64,000 nt of DNA from Lysinibacillus fusiformis (GTDB lineage Bacteria; Bacillota; Bacilli; Bacillales_A; Planococcaceae): positions 372,001-436,000 of the forward strand of contig NZ_PYWL01000001.1 in NCBI RefSeq assembly GCF_003049525.1, given 5' to 3'. Positions 45,533 to 54,857 of the stretch are shown here, piece by piece (position 1 is the stretch's first letter; every line of letters begins with the position of its first letter). The notes under the pieces are model-generated. The model was given only the letters and a program-made list of their open reading frames with translations, did no database searches and was not told the DNA's origin. Made by a program: the position numbers and the translations under genes.

Positions 45533-47155
45533 GTGGGATCTTCTATTATCCTTAAAACATTAAAACTCCAAACTCGCTTTGCTTATTACAGTAGCTTTTT
45601 AATTTTTCTTATCGTCACTTTAGCTGGTTTACTTTTTTACGTAACGATTTCTGATGCACTGCAAACACAAATTGGTAATCGAGCACTATACTTGGCGGAA
45701 ACAACCGCTAGTAGGGGCGACGTTATAGAAGCCTTTCACACTGACAACCCATCAAAAAGTCTGCAAACAATTAGCGATGATATTATGGACGCTGCAAAAG
45801 CCACGTATGTTGTAATCGGTGATAAAAATGGCATTCGCTACACCCACCCTCTCGCCGATCGTATTGGCAAATCGATGGTTGGTGATGATAACGACAAAGC
45901 ATTGATCAACGGTGAATCTTATATTTCAATTGCCGATGGTTCAATGGGACAATCTATTCGTGGAAAGGCGCCTATCGTTGATACGAATGGAGCCATTTTA
46001 GGAGTTGTGTCCATTGGCTATTTAACGAGTGAATTAGATAACTTATATTTTTTATACTTGGATAATATTTTTTATACGATCATTATTGCACTCACCATTG
46101 GTATTATCGGCTCCATTATTTTATCCCGGAATATTAAAAAGCAAATTTTTAATTTGGAGCCAAATGAAATTGCCAATCTATTAACAGAAAAAAATACTTT
46201 AATAGAATCCGTGCGGGAAGCTATTATTACGGTCAATGATAAAGGTGAAATTACAACGTTAAATAACGCCGCCGCCAATATCTTAAATTTACCCGATGCT
46301 GCTTCTATTATTGGCGATAATATTAAGCAACATATTCCAAATACACATCTACTGAATGTATTGATGAATGGTGAAAAACAGCTTGATAAATTGATGATTG
46401 TCAACGGTGATGAAATTATTGTCAACCGCGTTCCTATGAAGGTGAAAGGTAAAATTGTCGGTGCTGTAGCAAGTTTCCGGCTACAATCAGAAATTGAGCA
46501 AATGGCGATTGAATTATCACAAGTAAAACAATATACAGAAGCTTTACGTGCACAAACACATGAGTTTAATAATATCCTTTATACCGTTTCTGGCCTTATT
46601 CAATTAAATGCATCCGATGAGGCTTTAACAATTATTCATAAAGAGGTACAAGGACATTCCTCTTTAACACAATTTATTACAAATCGTGTTAAAGACCCAT
46701 TCTTAAATGGTTTAATTATCGGATTTTTTAATCGTGCGCGTGAATTAAAGATTCAGCTGATATTTGATGAGGATAGTTATTTAGATATCTTTCCTGAAAA
46801 TATAGAAAAAGGCCTTATTATTTCGATTATGGGTAATTTACTAACCAATGCTTTTGAAGAGGTCGAAAAAAATAAAGAGCAACGGCCTATAGTAAGGCTT
46901 TTTATATTTGATAATGGAGAAGAAATCATTTTTGAGGTCGAGGATTCTGGCAATGGCATAGCACAAGAAAAACTAGATGTATTGTTTTCAGAAAATATTT
47001 CAACAAAAGATAGGAAGCATCGAGGCTATGGGTTAAGGAAAGTAATTTCCAGCATCCAAGATTTAAATGGCACACTCGCTCTTGGGGAAGGCGATTTAGG
47101 AGGTGCCCTATTTATCGTATCTATTAGTAAAAGGGGGATTATTAACAATGACTAA
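45533..47155 (+). CDS. CitA/DcuS-type sensor histidine kinase
   Basis: A ~540-residue membrane sensor. It has a helix at about residues 20-40, an extracytoplasmic Cache-type sensor domain (GNRALYLAETTA to GAILGVVSIGYL, about 48-165), a second helix (about 178-198), a PAS domain (about 225-320), the phosphoacceptor His in RAQTHEFNNILY (about 347) and a HATPase domain (NLLTNAFEEVEKN; DSGNGI; RGYGL). The sensed ligand is probably a di- or tricarboxylate. GTG 45533 lies inside the AAGGTGG site; an ATT at 45545 is the better-spaced start. It overlaps the response regulator by eight bases. Confidence 0.9.
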   Translation: MGSSIILKTLKLQTRFAYYSSFLIFLIVTLAGLLFYVTISDALQTQIGNRALYLAETTASRGDVIEAFHTDNPSKSLQTISDDIMDAAKATYVVIGDKNGIRYTHPLADRIGKSMVGDDNDKALINGESYISIADGSMGQSIRGKAPIVDTNGAILGVVSIGYLTSELDNLYFLYLDNIFYTIIIALTIGIIGSIILSRNIKKQIFNLEPNEIANLLTEKNTLIESVREAIITVNDKGEITTLNNAAANILNLPDAASIIGDNIKQHIPNTHLLNVLMNGEKQLDKLMIVNGDEIIVNRVPMKVKGKIVGAVASFRLQSEIEQMAIELSQVKQYTEALRAQTHEFNNILYTVSGLIQLNASDEALTIIHKEVQGHSSLTQFITNRVKDPFLNGLIIGFFNRARELKIQLIFDEDSYLDIFPENIEKGLIISIMGNLLTNAFEEVEKNKEQRPIVRLFIFDNGEEIIFEVEDSGNGIAQEKLDVLFSENISTKDRKHRGYGLRKVISSIQDLNGTLALGEGDLGGALFIVSISKRGIINND

Positions 47156-47837
47156 TATCGAAGTACTAGTAATTGAAGACGATGTACGTGTAGCAGACGT
47201 ACATCGTCGTTTTTTAGATAAAATTGAAGGATTTACAGTAATTGCGTGTGCAAACACTGGAGAAGAAGCTTTAGATTGGCTACAATCATTTTCACCACAG
47301 CTAATATTACTCGATGTATTTTTACCAGATATATTAGGTGTGGATTTAATCGATAAAATCAATACAATTAGTCCAACTAGTAGCATTATTTTGATTACTG
47401 CTGCCACAGAGGCTCACATTGTACAAAAAGCGTATCGTAAAAATGTTACAGACTATATTTTAAAGCCATTTACATTTGATCAATTAAAAGAAAGTATAGA
47501 AAAATTCCGTTACAAACATCTACTACTCCAAAATAATGAGAAATTTACACAAGAAAAGCTTCAATACCTTTGGCCAAAAGCGACTTCATCCATCTCTGAA
47601 GATACACAGCTACTATTACCAAAAGGCATTGATTTAACAACGATGAATCATGTCATCAACTATTTAAGTACAATGAAAGGTGGTAGTACAGCTGAACTGT
47701 TAGGGAAAAATATTGGTGTAAGTCGTTCCACTGCTCGCCGTTATTTAGAATTTTTAGTCACACAAAAGCAGGCCTATATTGAGCTAACTTATGGCACAGT
47801 TGGTCGTCCTGAACGACGATACTTTATTTTCTCATAA
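47148..47837 (+). CDS. CitB/DcuR-type response regulator
   Basis: A 229-residue regulator. The receiver domain spans residues 1-120, with acidic pocket EDD (10-12), phosphoacceptor Asp 56 in LLDVFLPD and the conserved Lys in ILKPFTF (about 106). The C-terminal DNA-binding domain has LGKNIGVSRSTARRYLEFLV (about 185-204), as in CitT/DctR. The start ATG at 47148 follows AAGGGGG by nine bases. It most likely controls tctCBA downstream. Confidence 0.92.
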   Translation: MTNIEVLVIEDDVRVADVHRRFLDKIEGFTVIACANTGEEALDWLQSFSPQLILLDVFLPDILGVDLIDKINTISPTSSIILITAATEAHIVQKAYRKNVTDYILKPFTFDQLKESIEKFRYKHLLLQNNEKFTQEKLQYLWPKATSSISEDTQLLLPKGIDLTTMNHVINYLSTMKGGSTAELLGKNIGVSRSTARRYLEFLVTQKQAYIELTYGTVGRPERRYFIFS

Positions 47838-47862
47838 ACTTTATGCACAAAATGACGTTAAT

Positions 47863-47882
47863 CCACAATATCACCACAATAT
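47863..47882. promoter_or_regulatory. Direct repeat, possible response-regulator site
   Basis: CCACAATAT occurs twice, 11 bases apart start to start (one helical turn), about 80 bases before tctC. Confidence 0.45.
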
Positions 47883-47908
47883 TTTAACAATTCTGATATA
47901 AGTTATAG

Positions 47909-47950
47909 TTATGATAGCGCTCGATTGATAGCGCTATCATTTTATTTTTA
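47909..47950 (+). terminator. Hairpin between the response regulator and tctC
   Basis: ATGATAGCGCT and AGCGCTATCAT arms with an eight-base loop are followed by TTTATTTTT, ending just before the tctC ribosome site. It may end the regulator transcript or act as an attenuator in the tctC leader. Confidence 0.75.
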
Positions 47951-47962
47951 AGGGGGATTTTT

Positions 47963-48982
47963 ATGTGGAGGAAGATTTCAAAAGTTATGATAGCTGGCTT
48001 ACTATTTACTAGTTTAGTTGGTTGTTCTTCATCAAATGGAGAAACAGCTGATGGAAAGCAAGCAAGTAATTATCCGAAAAGTAATATTACCATTGTTGCT
48101 CCATCAGGTGCGGGCGGTGGTTGGGATTTAACAGCTCGTGCAGTAGCAAAAACAATGAATGATACAGGTTTAATTAATAAATCGATTCAAGTCGAAAACA
48201 AGCCTGGTGGTGGTGGCGCTGCCTTTATGGCAACATTTGCTACAAAGGAAGCAAGCAATGATTATATGTTAATGGTTAAATCACCGCCAATTCTTATTAA
48301 TCATGAAAAAGCTGAAGGAAATAGTAAATTTGGCTACAAGGACACTACGCCTTTAGCACAATTAACGCGTGACTATGGTGCAATTGTTGTTAAAGAGGAT
48401 TCGCCATTCCAAACGCTTGAAGATGTATTAAATGCCCTAAAAGATTCGCCAAAAGATGTTACGTTAGCAGGTGGCTCTGCACCAGGCTCTATGGATCATC
48501 TAGTGGGGATTATCCCCGCCTATAAAGCCGGTATAGACTTAAAAACAATTAAATACGTTTCTTACGATGGTGGTGGTGAAGCTGTAACCGCATTACTAGG
48601 CGGTAACGCTGATGTCATAGCAACAGATGCTTCCACAATCGCTACTTATGTTAAATCAGGAGATGTACGCGTATTAGCCGTAAGTTCCTCTGAGCGATTA
48701 GAAGGTGAGCTAGCAGAAGTTCCTACATTTAAAGAGGCTGGTATTGATGAAGAATTTACTATATGGCGTGGTATTTTTGGTCCAAAAAATATGAGTGAAG
48801 ATGCGGTTACCTACTGGTCCGAAAAATTACAAGCAATGTCTGAATCAGAAGAATGGCAAGCTGAGGTGACACGTAATGGCTGGCAAGCAGAATACCGAAA
48901 TGCAGAGGAATTTACCACATATCTAGACAATCAAAATAAAATCATCGTAGAACTACTGACAGCTCTTGGTATGCAAAAGTAA
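47963..48982 (+). CDS. tctC: Tripartite tricarboxylate transporter substrate-binding lipoprotein
   Basis: A 339-residue TctC-family binding protein with a lipobox (LVGCSS, Cys about residue 21) and the family patterns IVAPSGAGGGWDLTARA (about 46-62), VENKPGGGGA and GGSAPGSMDHL. It delivers citrate or a related carboxylate to TctAB. A GGGGGAT site precedes the ATG. It is first of a three-gene transporter operon behind the two-component system. Confidence 0.93.
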   Translation: MWRKISKVMIAGLLFTSLVGCSSSNGETADGKQASNYPKSNITIVAPSGAGGGWDLTARAVAKTMNDTGLINKSIQVENKPGGGGAAFMATFATKEASNDYMLMVKSPPILINHEKAEGNSKFGYKDTTPLAQLTRDYGAIVVKEDSPFQTLEDVLNALKDSPKDVTLAGGSAPGSMDHLVGIIPAYKAGIDLKTIKYVSYDGGGEAVTALLGGNADVIATDASTIATYVKSGDVRVLAVSSSERLEGELAEVPTFKEAGIDEEFTIWRGIFGPKNMSEDAVTYWSEKLQAMSESEEWQAEVTRNGWQAEYRNAEEFTTYLDNQNKIIVELLTALGMQK

Positions 48983-48994
48983 AGAATAGACTGT

Positions 48995-49044
48995 GTTGCA
49001 AAAGAGCACAAGTATTTCCATCCAATAAGATCTACTTGTGCAAC
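48995..49044 (+). repeat. Intercistronic hairpin between tctC and tctB
   Basis: CACAAGTA (49007-49014) pairs with TACTTGTG (49033-49040), extended by GTTG/CAAC. There is no T run, so it more likely protects the tctC message or lowers expression of the downstream genes. Confidence 0.5.
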
Positions 49045-49075
49045 CTACATTTATTATCAACGGAGGTGTAAACGA

Positions 49076-49552
49076 TTGAATTACACATTTGATAAAACAT
49101 TTAGCATTATCCTATTAGCTGTTAGCATTTTATTTATATTTCAAGCAACGCAAATTTCTGATAGTGCTTATGGATCTACAGTCGGTCCTAAAATATTTCC
49201 GCTAGGTTTAGGTATTATTTTAGGTTTATTAAGTCTTCAACTATTTTATGAATCATGGAAAAATGCTGTAAGGGAGCGAATCATAGGAGGACCCACTGCA
49301 CCTTCTAAAACCTCCTCTACTGAGCTCAAGAAATTTTTAATCATTTTTGGTAGTGCGATTGCCTATGTATTCTTCCTAGAAAAAATAGGCTATGTGATCA
49401 CAACGTTTTTATTTTTATGTATTAGCTTCCAAACGATGGAACGAGCAAAGCTTATTTATTCAATTATTATTGCAGCTGGATTTTCACTTGGTGTCTATTA
49501 TTTATTTACAAGTTTACTAGGCGGTTCATTGCCTAGCTTCCCAACTTTTTAA
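49076..49552 (+). CDS. tctB: Tripartite tricarboxylate transporter small membrane subunit
   Basis: A 158-residue TctB-family protein with four membrane helices (GPKIFPLGLGIILGLLSLQL, then IFGSAIAYVFFLEKIGYVI). It is the small partner of TctA. The start is TTG at 49076 after GGAGGTG. Low sequence conservation is normal for this subunit; position between tctC and tctA decides. Confidence 0.9.
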   Translation: MNYTFDKTFSIILLAVSILFIFQATQISDSAYGSTVGPKIFPLGLGIILGLLSLQLFYESWKNAVRERIIGGPTAPSKTSSTELKKFLIIFGSAIAYVFFLEKIGYVITTFLFLCISFQTMERAKLIYSIIIAAGFSLGVYYLFTSLLGGSLPSFPTF

Positions 49553-49569
49553 TGTAAAGGAGTGAACAT

Positions 49570-51096
49570 ATGTCGACATTGCAATTTTTAGCTGATGGAT
49601 TTGCGATTGCTTTTCAATGGCAAAATCTTTTATTCGCTCTTGTCGGTGTCATAATTGGAACAGCGGTTGGTGTCCTTCCTGGCATAGGTCCAATGAGCGG
49701 CGTTGCTTTATTAATCCCAGTAACGGCAACTATTACAGCGGGATTACCTACGGAGGCCGCCGCTACGAGCTCAATTATCTTACTTGCAGGGGTTTACTAT
49801 GGAGCCATGTATGGTGGTTCAACAACTTCGATTCTATTAAATACACCTGGTGAATCCTCATCAGTTGTTACAACATTGGATGGCTACCAAATGGCTAAGC
49901 AAGGACGTGCCGGAAGTGCTCTTTCCATTGCAGCCATTGGTTCATTTTGTGCTGGTGTTATAGCATTACTTGGTCTAATACTATTAGCGAATCCATTATC
50001 AAAATTAGCACTTAAATTTGGACCAGCAGAATACTTTTCATTAATGCTACTAGGGCTTGCTGCAGTAAGTGGACTTGCAGGCCGCTCTATTACAAAAGCT
50101 TTAATTATGACCGCCTTAGGGCTGATGCTCGGGACAGTTGGTATTGATGCCGTATCTGGTATCGAACGCTTTACATTTGGTCAGCCCATGCTGTTCTCGG
50201 GTATTGAATTTTTAACAATTGCTGTTGGTTTATTCGCGTTAGGAGAAGTATTTAAAACGATTCTTGAAAGAGATGAAGAAGATGGTCAATTAGCAAAAAT
50301 TAATCGTGTATTACCAACAAAGCAGGATTTAAAGGAAAGCGCTATTCCTATTGCTCGCGGTTCACTACTAGGATTTTTCATTGGCGTTTTACCTGGTGCA
50401 GGCGCAACACTTGCCTCATTCTTTTCTTATATTACCGAAAAGAAATTCAGTAAGACACCTGAGAAGTTTGGAAAAGGCCATATTGCCGGTGTTGCTGGAC
50501 CTGAATCAGCGAACAATGCTGCATCAGGAGGCGCAATGATTCCATTGCTAACATTAGGTATCCCCGGTTCAGGTACAACTGCTATTTTAATGGGTGCACT
50601 TATTATGTATAATATTCAGCCAGGTCCATTATTATTTGAAGAGCATCCTCAAGTCGCTTGGGGATTAATTGCCAGTATGTTTATAGGAAACTTAATGTTA
50701 TTAGCATTAAACATGCCTCTCGTTCGTATCTTTGCAAAAATCATAGAAACACCGAAAAAATATTTATTGCCCATTATTGTTGCAATTTCAATTTTTGGTG
50801 TGTATGCCGTACAATTCGCCACTTTTGATTTATTTTTATTATTAGCTTGTGGTGTGCTCGGCTATCTATTTGCCAAAAATGACTATCCAGTGGCACCTTT
50901 AGTACTTGCACTTGTACTAGGGCCAATGATTGAAAATAATATGCGTCGTGCATTAACTATATCTAATGGTGACTTTTCTATATTTGTAGCAAAGCCATTA
51001 TCATTACTATTTTTAGTAGCTGCTATTTCGTGGTTACTTATACCACTGTTCATGAAAATGCGTGGTAAAAATGTTCTGATTAATGAAGAAGGATAA
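49570..51096 (+). CDS. tctA: Tripartite tricarboxylate transporter large permease
   Basis: A 508-residue permease with about 11-12 helices. The family motifs are GVLPGIGPMSGVALL (about residues 34-48), MYGGSTTSILLNTPGESSS and the second GVLPGAGATLASFFSY plus IPLLTLGIPGSGTTAIL. It couples carboxylate import to an ion gradient. The ATG follows AAGGAG by six bases; tctB ends 17 bases upstream. Closed by the terminator at 51100-51146. Confidence 0.96.
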   Translation: MSTLQFLADGFAIAFQWQNLLFALVGVIIGTAVGVLPGIGPMSGVALLIPVTATITAGLPTEAAATSSIILLAGVYYGAMYGGSTTSILLNTPGESSSVVTTLDGYQMAKQGRAGSALSIAAIGSFCAGVIALLGLILLANPLSKLALKFGPAEYFSLMLLGLAAVSGLAGRSITKALIMTALGLMLGTVGIDAVSGIERFTFGQPMLFSGIEFLTIAVGLFALGEVFKTILERDEEDGQLAKINRVLPTKQDLKESAIPIARGSLLGFFIGVLPGAGATLASFFSYITEKKFSKTPEKFGKGHIAGVAGPESANNAASGGAMIPLLTLGIPGSGTTAILMGALIMYNIQPGPLLFEEHPQVAWGLIASMFIGNLMLLALNMPLVRIFAKIIETPKKYLLPIIVAISIFGVYAVQFATFDLFLLLACGVLGYLFAKNDYPVAPLVLALVLGPMIENNMRRALTISNGDFSIFVAKPLSLLFLVAAISWLLIPLFMKMRGKNVLINEEG

Positions 51097-51099
51097 TCA

Positions 51100-51146
51100 T
51101 AAAATCCACTACACATTCTATCAATGGAAGTATAGTGGATTTTTCT
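51100..51146. terminator. Bidirectional terminator between tctA and the SDR gene
   Basis: AAAATCCACTA and TAGTGGATTTTT arms with a ~21-base loop lie between convergent stops. Confidence 0.78.
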
Positions 51147-51929
51147 CTATAATGCGTGACCAGATCCACCATCAATATTCAATGAAGTCCCCGTAACATA
51201 ACTTGCTGCATCAGATATTAAAAATGTAATAACGTTGGCCGCTTCTTGCGTATCACCTACACGACCAAGTGGAATAGCTTGCCCTACTTTACGAGAATAG
51301 TCTTCCCACGATAAACTTGGATCTTCCTTTTTCCATTTCTTTTCGATTTGATCACTTCGAATAAGCCCAATACATACGGAATTGACGCGGATATTATCCT
51401 TTCCTAAATCCTTGCTCATCGCTTTAGTCAAAGCAAGTCCCGCAGCACGGCTGACAGTCGTAGGAAGCGAGCTAGCAGGAGGGGTCTTAGCCATCACCGC
51501 AGTCACATTCACGATTGCACCCCCACCAGCCTTACGCATATATGGTGCTGCATATTTTGAGCAATGTATAGCGCCAAATACCTTTAAATCTAAATCTGCT
51601 TGCCACAGCTCACTACTCACCGTTTCAAAAGGATTTGCTGAAGCTGTCCCAGCATTATTAATGAGAATATCAACATGTCCAAAATGTTCGACCGTACGCT
51701 CAATTAGATTCTTACAATCTTTTTCCTTAGTAATATCTGTTGGAACAATTAAAACATCTACACCTGTTTCATTTTTAATACACCCAGCGGCCACCTGTAG
51801 CTGTTTTTCTCCACGTGCACAAAGTACAACCTGAGCACCCTCTTTAACAAGTTGCATGGCCGTATAATAGCCAATACCTTTACTCGATCCTGTTATAATT
51901 GCTACTTTCCCCTTTAAGCCTAGTTCCAT
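51147..51929 (-). CDS. SDR-family protein with altered catalytic triad
   Basis: A 260-residue short-chain dehydrogenase fold. The cofactor motif TGSSKGIG (residues 13-20), NNAG (91-94) and the C-terminal SYVTGTSLNIDGGSG are intact. The Ser-Tyr-Lys triad is not: aligned positions are Ala 144, Thr 157 and Arg 161 (LPTTVSRAAGL in place of YxxxK). It may use other residues, or bind rather than reduce. The start ATG at 51929 follows GGGGTGAT by four bases. It stands alone next to tctA and pdhD. Confidence 0.85.
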   Translation of the reverse strand: MELGLKGKVAIITGSSKGIGYYTAMQLVKEGAQVVLCARGEKQLQVAAGCIKNETGVDVLIVPTDITKEKDCKNLIERTVEHFGHVDILINNAGTASANPFETVSSELWQADLDLKVFGAIHCSKYAAPYMRKAGGGAIVNVTAVMAKTPPASSLPTTVSRAAGLALTKAMSKDLGKDNIRVNSVCIGLIRSDQIEKKWKKEDPSLSWEDYSRKVGQAIPLGRVGDTQEAANVITFLISDAASYVTGTSLNIDGGSGHAL

Positions 51930-52000
51930 TATAATCACCCCAAATATTTTCGAATATTCTTAACAATATATTTACTTTAACAAAATTATAGATAATATAC

Positions 52001-52042
52001 AAAAAACGGCTACAAAGCAATTCGCTTTATAGCCGTTTAAAC
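52001..52042 (-). terminator. Terminator of pdhABCD
   Basis: AAACGGCTA..AAAGC and GCTTT..TAGCCGTTT arms with a short loop and T6 on the minus strand follow the pdhD stop. Confidence 0.88.
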
Positions 52043-52051
52043 GGTTTTACA

Positions 52052-53467
52052 TTATTTTTTTGCTACAATGTGAATTGGGTTGCCAAGTAATACTTCAGCA
52101 GCTTCCATTGTAATTTCCCCTAATGTTGGGTGAGCATGAATTGTTAATGCGATGTCTTCAGCAGTCATTCCGCCTTCAATTGCTAAGCCCATTTCAGCGA
52201 TCATATCAGATGCACCAGCACCTACGATTTGAGCACCGATTAATAAGCCATCTTCTTTACGAGCAACAAGCTTCACGAAACCTTCTGATTGGTTTAGTGC
52301 AAGAGCACGACCATTTGCTGCGAATGGGAATTTCGCTGCAGTGTACTCGATACCTTCTGCTTTTGCTTGTTCTTCGTTGTAACCAACTGTCGCCATTTCT
52401 GGATCTGTGAAACATACAGCAGGTACAGCAAGATAATCAACAACTGATTTTTCACCAGCAATTGCTTCAGCAGCAACTTTACCTTCGTAAGAAGCTTTAT
52501 GTGCAAGCTGAGGACCAGCAACGATATCACCAATTGCATAGATATTTGAAATATTTGTACGACATTGTTTATCAACATTGATTAGACCGCGTTCACCGAA
52601 TTCAACACCGATTTCAGCAAGGCCCATTTCATCAGTATTTGGACGACGACCTACAGTAACTAATACATAATCAGCTTCAACTTTTTTCTCTTCTCCGCCA
52701 ACTTCATAAGTTACAACTACGCCGTTTTCTGTTTCTTCAACGCCTTTTGCAGATGCGTTTACTTCGATTTCAACGCCTTTCTTTTTAAGGCCTTTTTTCA
52801 CGATTTGAGTCATTTGTTTTTCGAAGCCAGCTAAAATATCTTTTCCGCCTTCAATAATTGTTACTTGTGAGCCAAGGTTTGCATAAGCAGATCCTAACTC
52901 TGTACCAATGTAACCTCCACCAATTACTACTAATTTACCAGGTACTTCTTGTAAAGAAAGTGCACCAGTAGAATTTAGTACGCGCTCAGAGAATTTGAAT
53001 GTAGGAATTTCAACTGGACGAGAACCTGTTGCAATAATGACATTGTTAAATGTGTAAGTTTGAGCAGATTCACCATTGATGATACGCACTGAATGAGCGT
53101 CAACGAAATAAGCTTCACCTTGTACAATTTCAACTTTGTTCCCTTTAAGTAAGCCTTCAACACCGCCAGTTAATTTTTTAACAACGCTGTCTTTAAATGC
53201 TTGTGCTTTTGAGAAGTCTAATTTCACATCAGAAGCGATGATTCCCATGTCATCTGAATGTTTAGCTTGCTCAAAACGGTGACCTACTGAAATTAATGCT
53301 TTTGATGGAATACAACCTACGTTTAAGCACACACCACCAAGTACATTTTTTTCAACGATTGTTACTTTTTGGCCAGTTTGAGCTGCACGAATTGCTGCTA
53401 CATATCCTCCAGGACCTGAACCAATGACAAGAGTATCTGTTTCGATTAGGAAATCTCCTACTACCAT
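52052..53467 (-). CDS. pdhD: Dihydrolipoamide dehydrogenase (E3)
   Basis: A 471-residue flavoprotein reoxidising dihydrolipoyl groups with NAD. FAD motif [14 protein letters not shown] is at about residues 17-30, the redox disulphide in [16 protein letters not shown] at about 45-60, an NAD Rossmann motif [15 protein letters not shown], and the C-terminal base in HAHPTLGE. It is the last gene of pdhABCD, five bases after pdhC, and may also serve other 2-oxoacid complexes. Confidence 0.97.
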   Translation of the reverse strand: MVVGDFLIETDTLVIGSGPGGYVAAIRAAQTGQKVTIVEKNVLGGVCLNVGCIPSKALISVGHRFEQAKHSDDMGIIASDVKLDFSKAQAFKDSVVKKLTGGVEGLLKGNKVEIVQGEAYFVDAHSVRIINGESAQTYTFNNVIIATGSRPVEIPTFKFSERVLNSTGALSLQEVPGKLVVIGGGYIGTELGSAYANLGSQVTIIEGGKDILAGFEKQMTQIVKKGLKKKGVEIEVNASAKGVEETENGVVVTYEVGGEEKKVEADYVLVTVGRRPNTDEMGLAEIGVEFGERGLINVDKQCRTNISNIYAIGDIVAGPQLAHKASYEGKVAAEAIAGEKSVVDYLAVPAVCFTDPEMATVGYNEEQAKAEGIEYTAAKFPFAANGRALALNQSEGFVKLVARKEDGLLIGAQIVGAGASDMIAEMGLAIEGGMTAEDIALTIHAHPTLGEITMEAAEVLLGNPIHIVAKK

Positions 53468-53472
53468 TTTTG

Positions 53473-54810
53473 TTACGCCTCCATTAATAATAATTCTGGC
53501 TCACTTAACAAACGCTTCAAGTGATTTAAAGCATTTTGCGCAGTGGCTCCATCGATCATACGATGATCAAAGCTCAATGATAATGCTAACACAGGTGCGG
53601 CTACAATTTCACCATTTTTTATTACAGGTTTTTCTGAAATTCGACCAATACCTAGAATTGCTACTTCAGGATGGTTAATTACTGGTGTAAACCATTGACC
53701 TCCTGCAGAACCAATATTCGTAATAGACATAGATGCACCTTTCATTTCATGTGGCGCAAGTTTACTTTCACGGGCTTTAGTCGCTAACTCATTGATTTCA
53801 TTTGACACTGCAAATACAGACTTGCGATCTGCATGCTTGATAACTGGGACAAGTAAACCTTTTTCAGTATCCGCTGCAATACCAATATTGTAGTAATGCT
53901 TTTGGATAATTTCTTGTGTTGCATCATCTAATGAGCGATTAAATTCTGGGAATTCGCGTAATGTTGAGATAAGTGCTTTTACTACATAAGGTAAGTATGT
54001 TAATTTAACACCTTTTTCAGCTGCGATATCTTTGAATTTTTTACGATGCGCTACAAGAGCTGTTACATCGACTTCATCCATTAGTGTAACATGTGGAGCC
54101 GTTTGTTTCGAGTGTACCATTGCTTTTGCAATCGCTTTTCGAATACCAGACATTTTCTCACGAGTTTCTGGGAATTCCCCTTCAAGAACAACTGGTGCTG
54201 CTGAAGTAGTAGTTTCTTGTTGAACCGCTTCTTCAACTGTCACTCCAGTTGCTGATTCAGTGTCAACAGTACCTCCACCATTTAAGAAGTTTGTAATATC
54301 TTCTTTCAAAATACGACCATTTTTGCCTGAACCTTTTACTTCACGGATGTTTACGTCGTTATCGCGTGCAAATTTGCGGACAGAAGGCATCGCAATCACA
54401 CGTTTTGTTTCATCAACAACTGTTTCAGCTTTTTCAGGTGCTTGCTCTGGTGCTTTCTCCTCTTTAGCAGGAGCTTTTTCTACGTTCTGACCAGATTCAG
54501 CTGTTGCTTGAACTTGTGCTTCAGTTTTCTCTTCAGCGTGACTATCACCTTTTAGCTTTAAGTCTTCATAGCCAGGTGCATCCAATCGGATTAAAACATC
54601 GCCTACGACGGCAACTGTTCCTTCTCCTACTAAAACTTCCTCTACTGTTCCTTCAACTGGTGAAGGAATTTCTACTACTGCTTTATCATTTTGTACTTCA
54701 CAAAGAATATCGTCTTCTTTTACTGTATCTCCAGCCTTGACGAACCATTTCACGATTTCGCCTTCGTGAATTCCCTCGCCAATATCCGGTAATCTGAATT
54801 CAAATGCCAT
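53473..54810 (-). CDS. pdhC: Pyruvate dehydrogenase E2, dihydrolipoamide acetyltransferase
   Basis: A 445-residue E2 with one lipoyl domain (about residues 1-80, lipoyl Lys in QNDKAVVEI near 44), an Ala/Pro/Glu-rich linker, a peripheral subunit-binding domain ([13 protein letters not shown], about 140-175), a second linker and the acyltransferase core (about 215-445) with catalytic [10 protein letters not shown]. It forms the core of the complex. The ATG follows AAAGGATGG. Confidence 0.97.
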   Translation of the reverse strand: MAFEFRLPDIGEGIHEGEIVKWFVKAGDTVKEDDILCEVQNDKAVVEIPSPVEGTVEEVLVGEGTVAVVGDVLIRLDAPGYEDLKLKGDSHAEEKTEAQVQATAESGQNVEKAPAKEEKAPEQAPEKAETVVDETKRVIAMPSVRKFARDNDVNIREVKGSGKNGRILKEDITNFLNGGGTVDTESATGVTVEEAVQQETTTSAAPVVLEGEFPETREKMSGIRKAIAKAMVHSKQTAPHVTLMDEVDVTALVAHRKKFKDIAAEKGVKLTYLPYVVKALISTLREFPEFNRSLDDATQEIIQKHYYNIGIAADTEKGLLVPVIKHADRKSVFAVSNEINELATKARESKLAPHEMKGASMSITNIGSAGGQWFTPVINHPEVAILGIGRISEKPVIKNGEIVAAPVLALSLSFDHRMIDGATAQNALNHLKRLLSEPELLLMEA

Positions 54811-54857
54811 GTGTACCCATCCTTTCTATTTACCGATGTTCAAGTTTAGAAGCTTCA

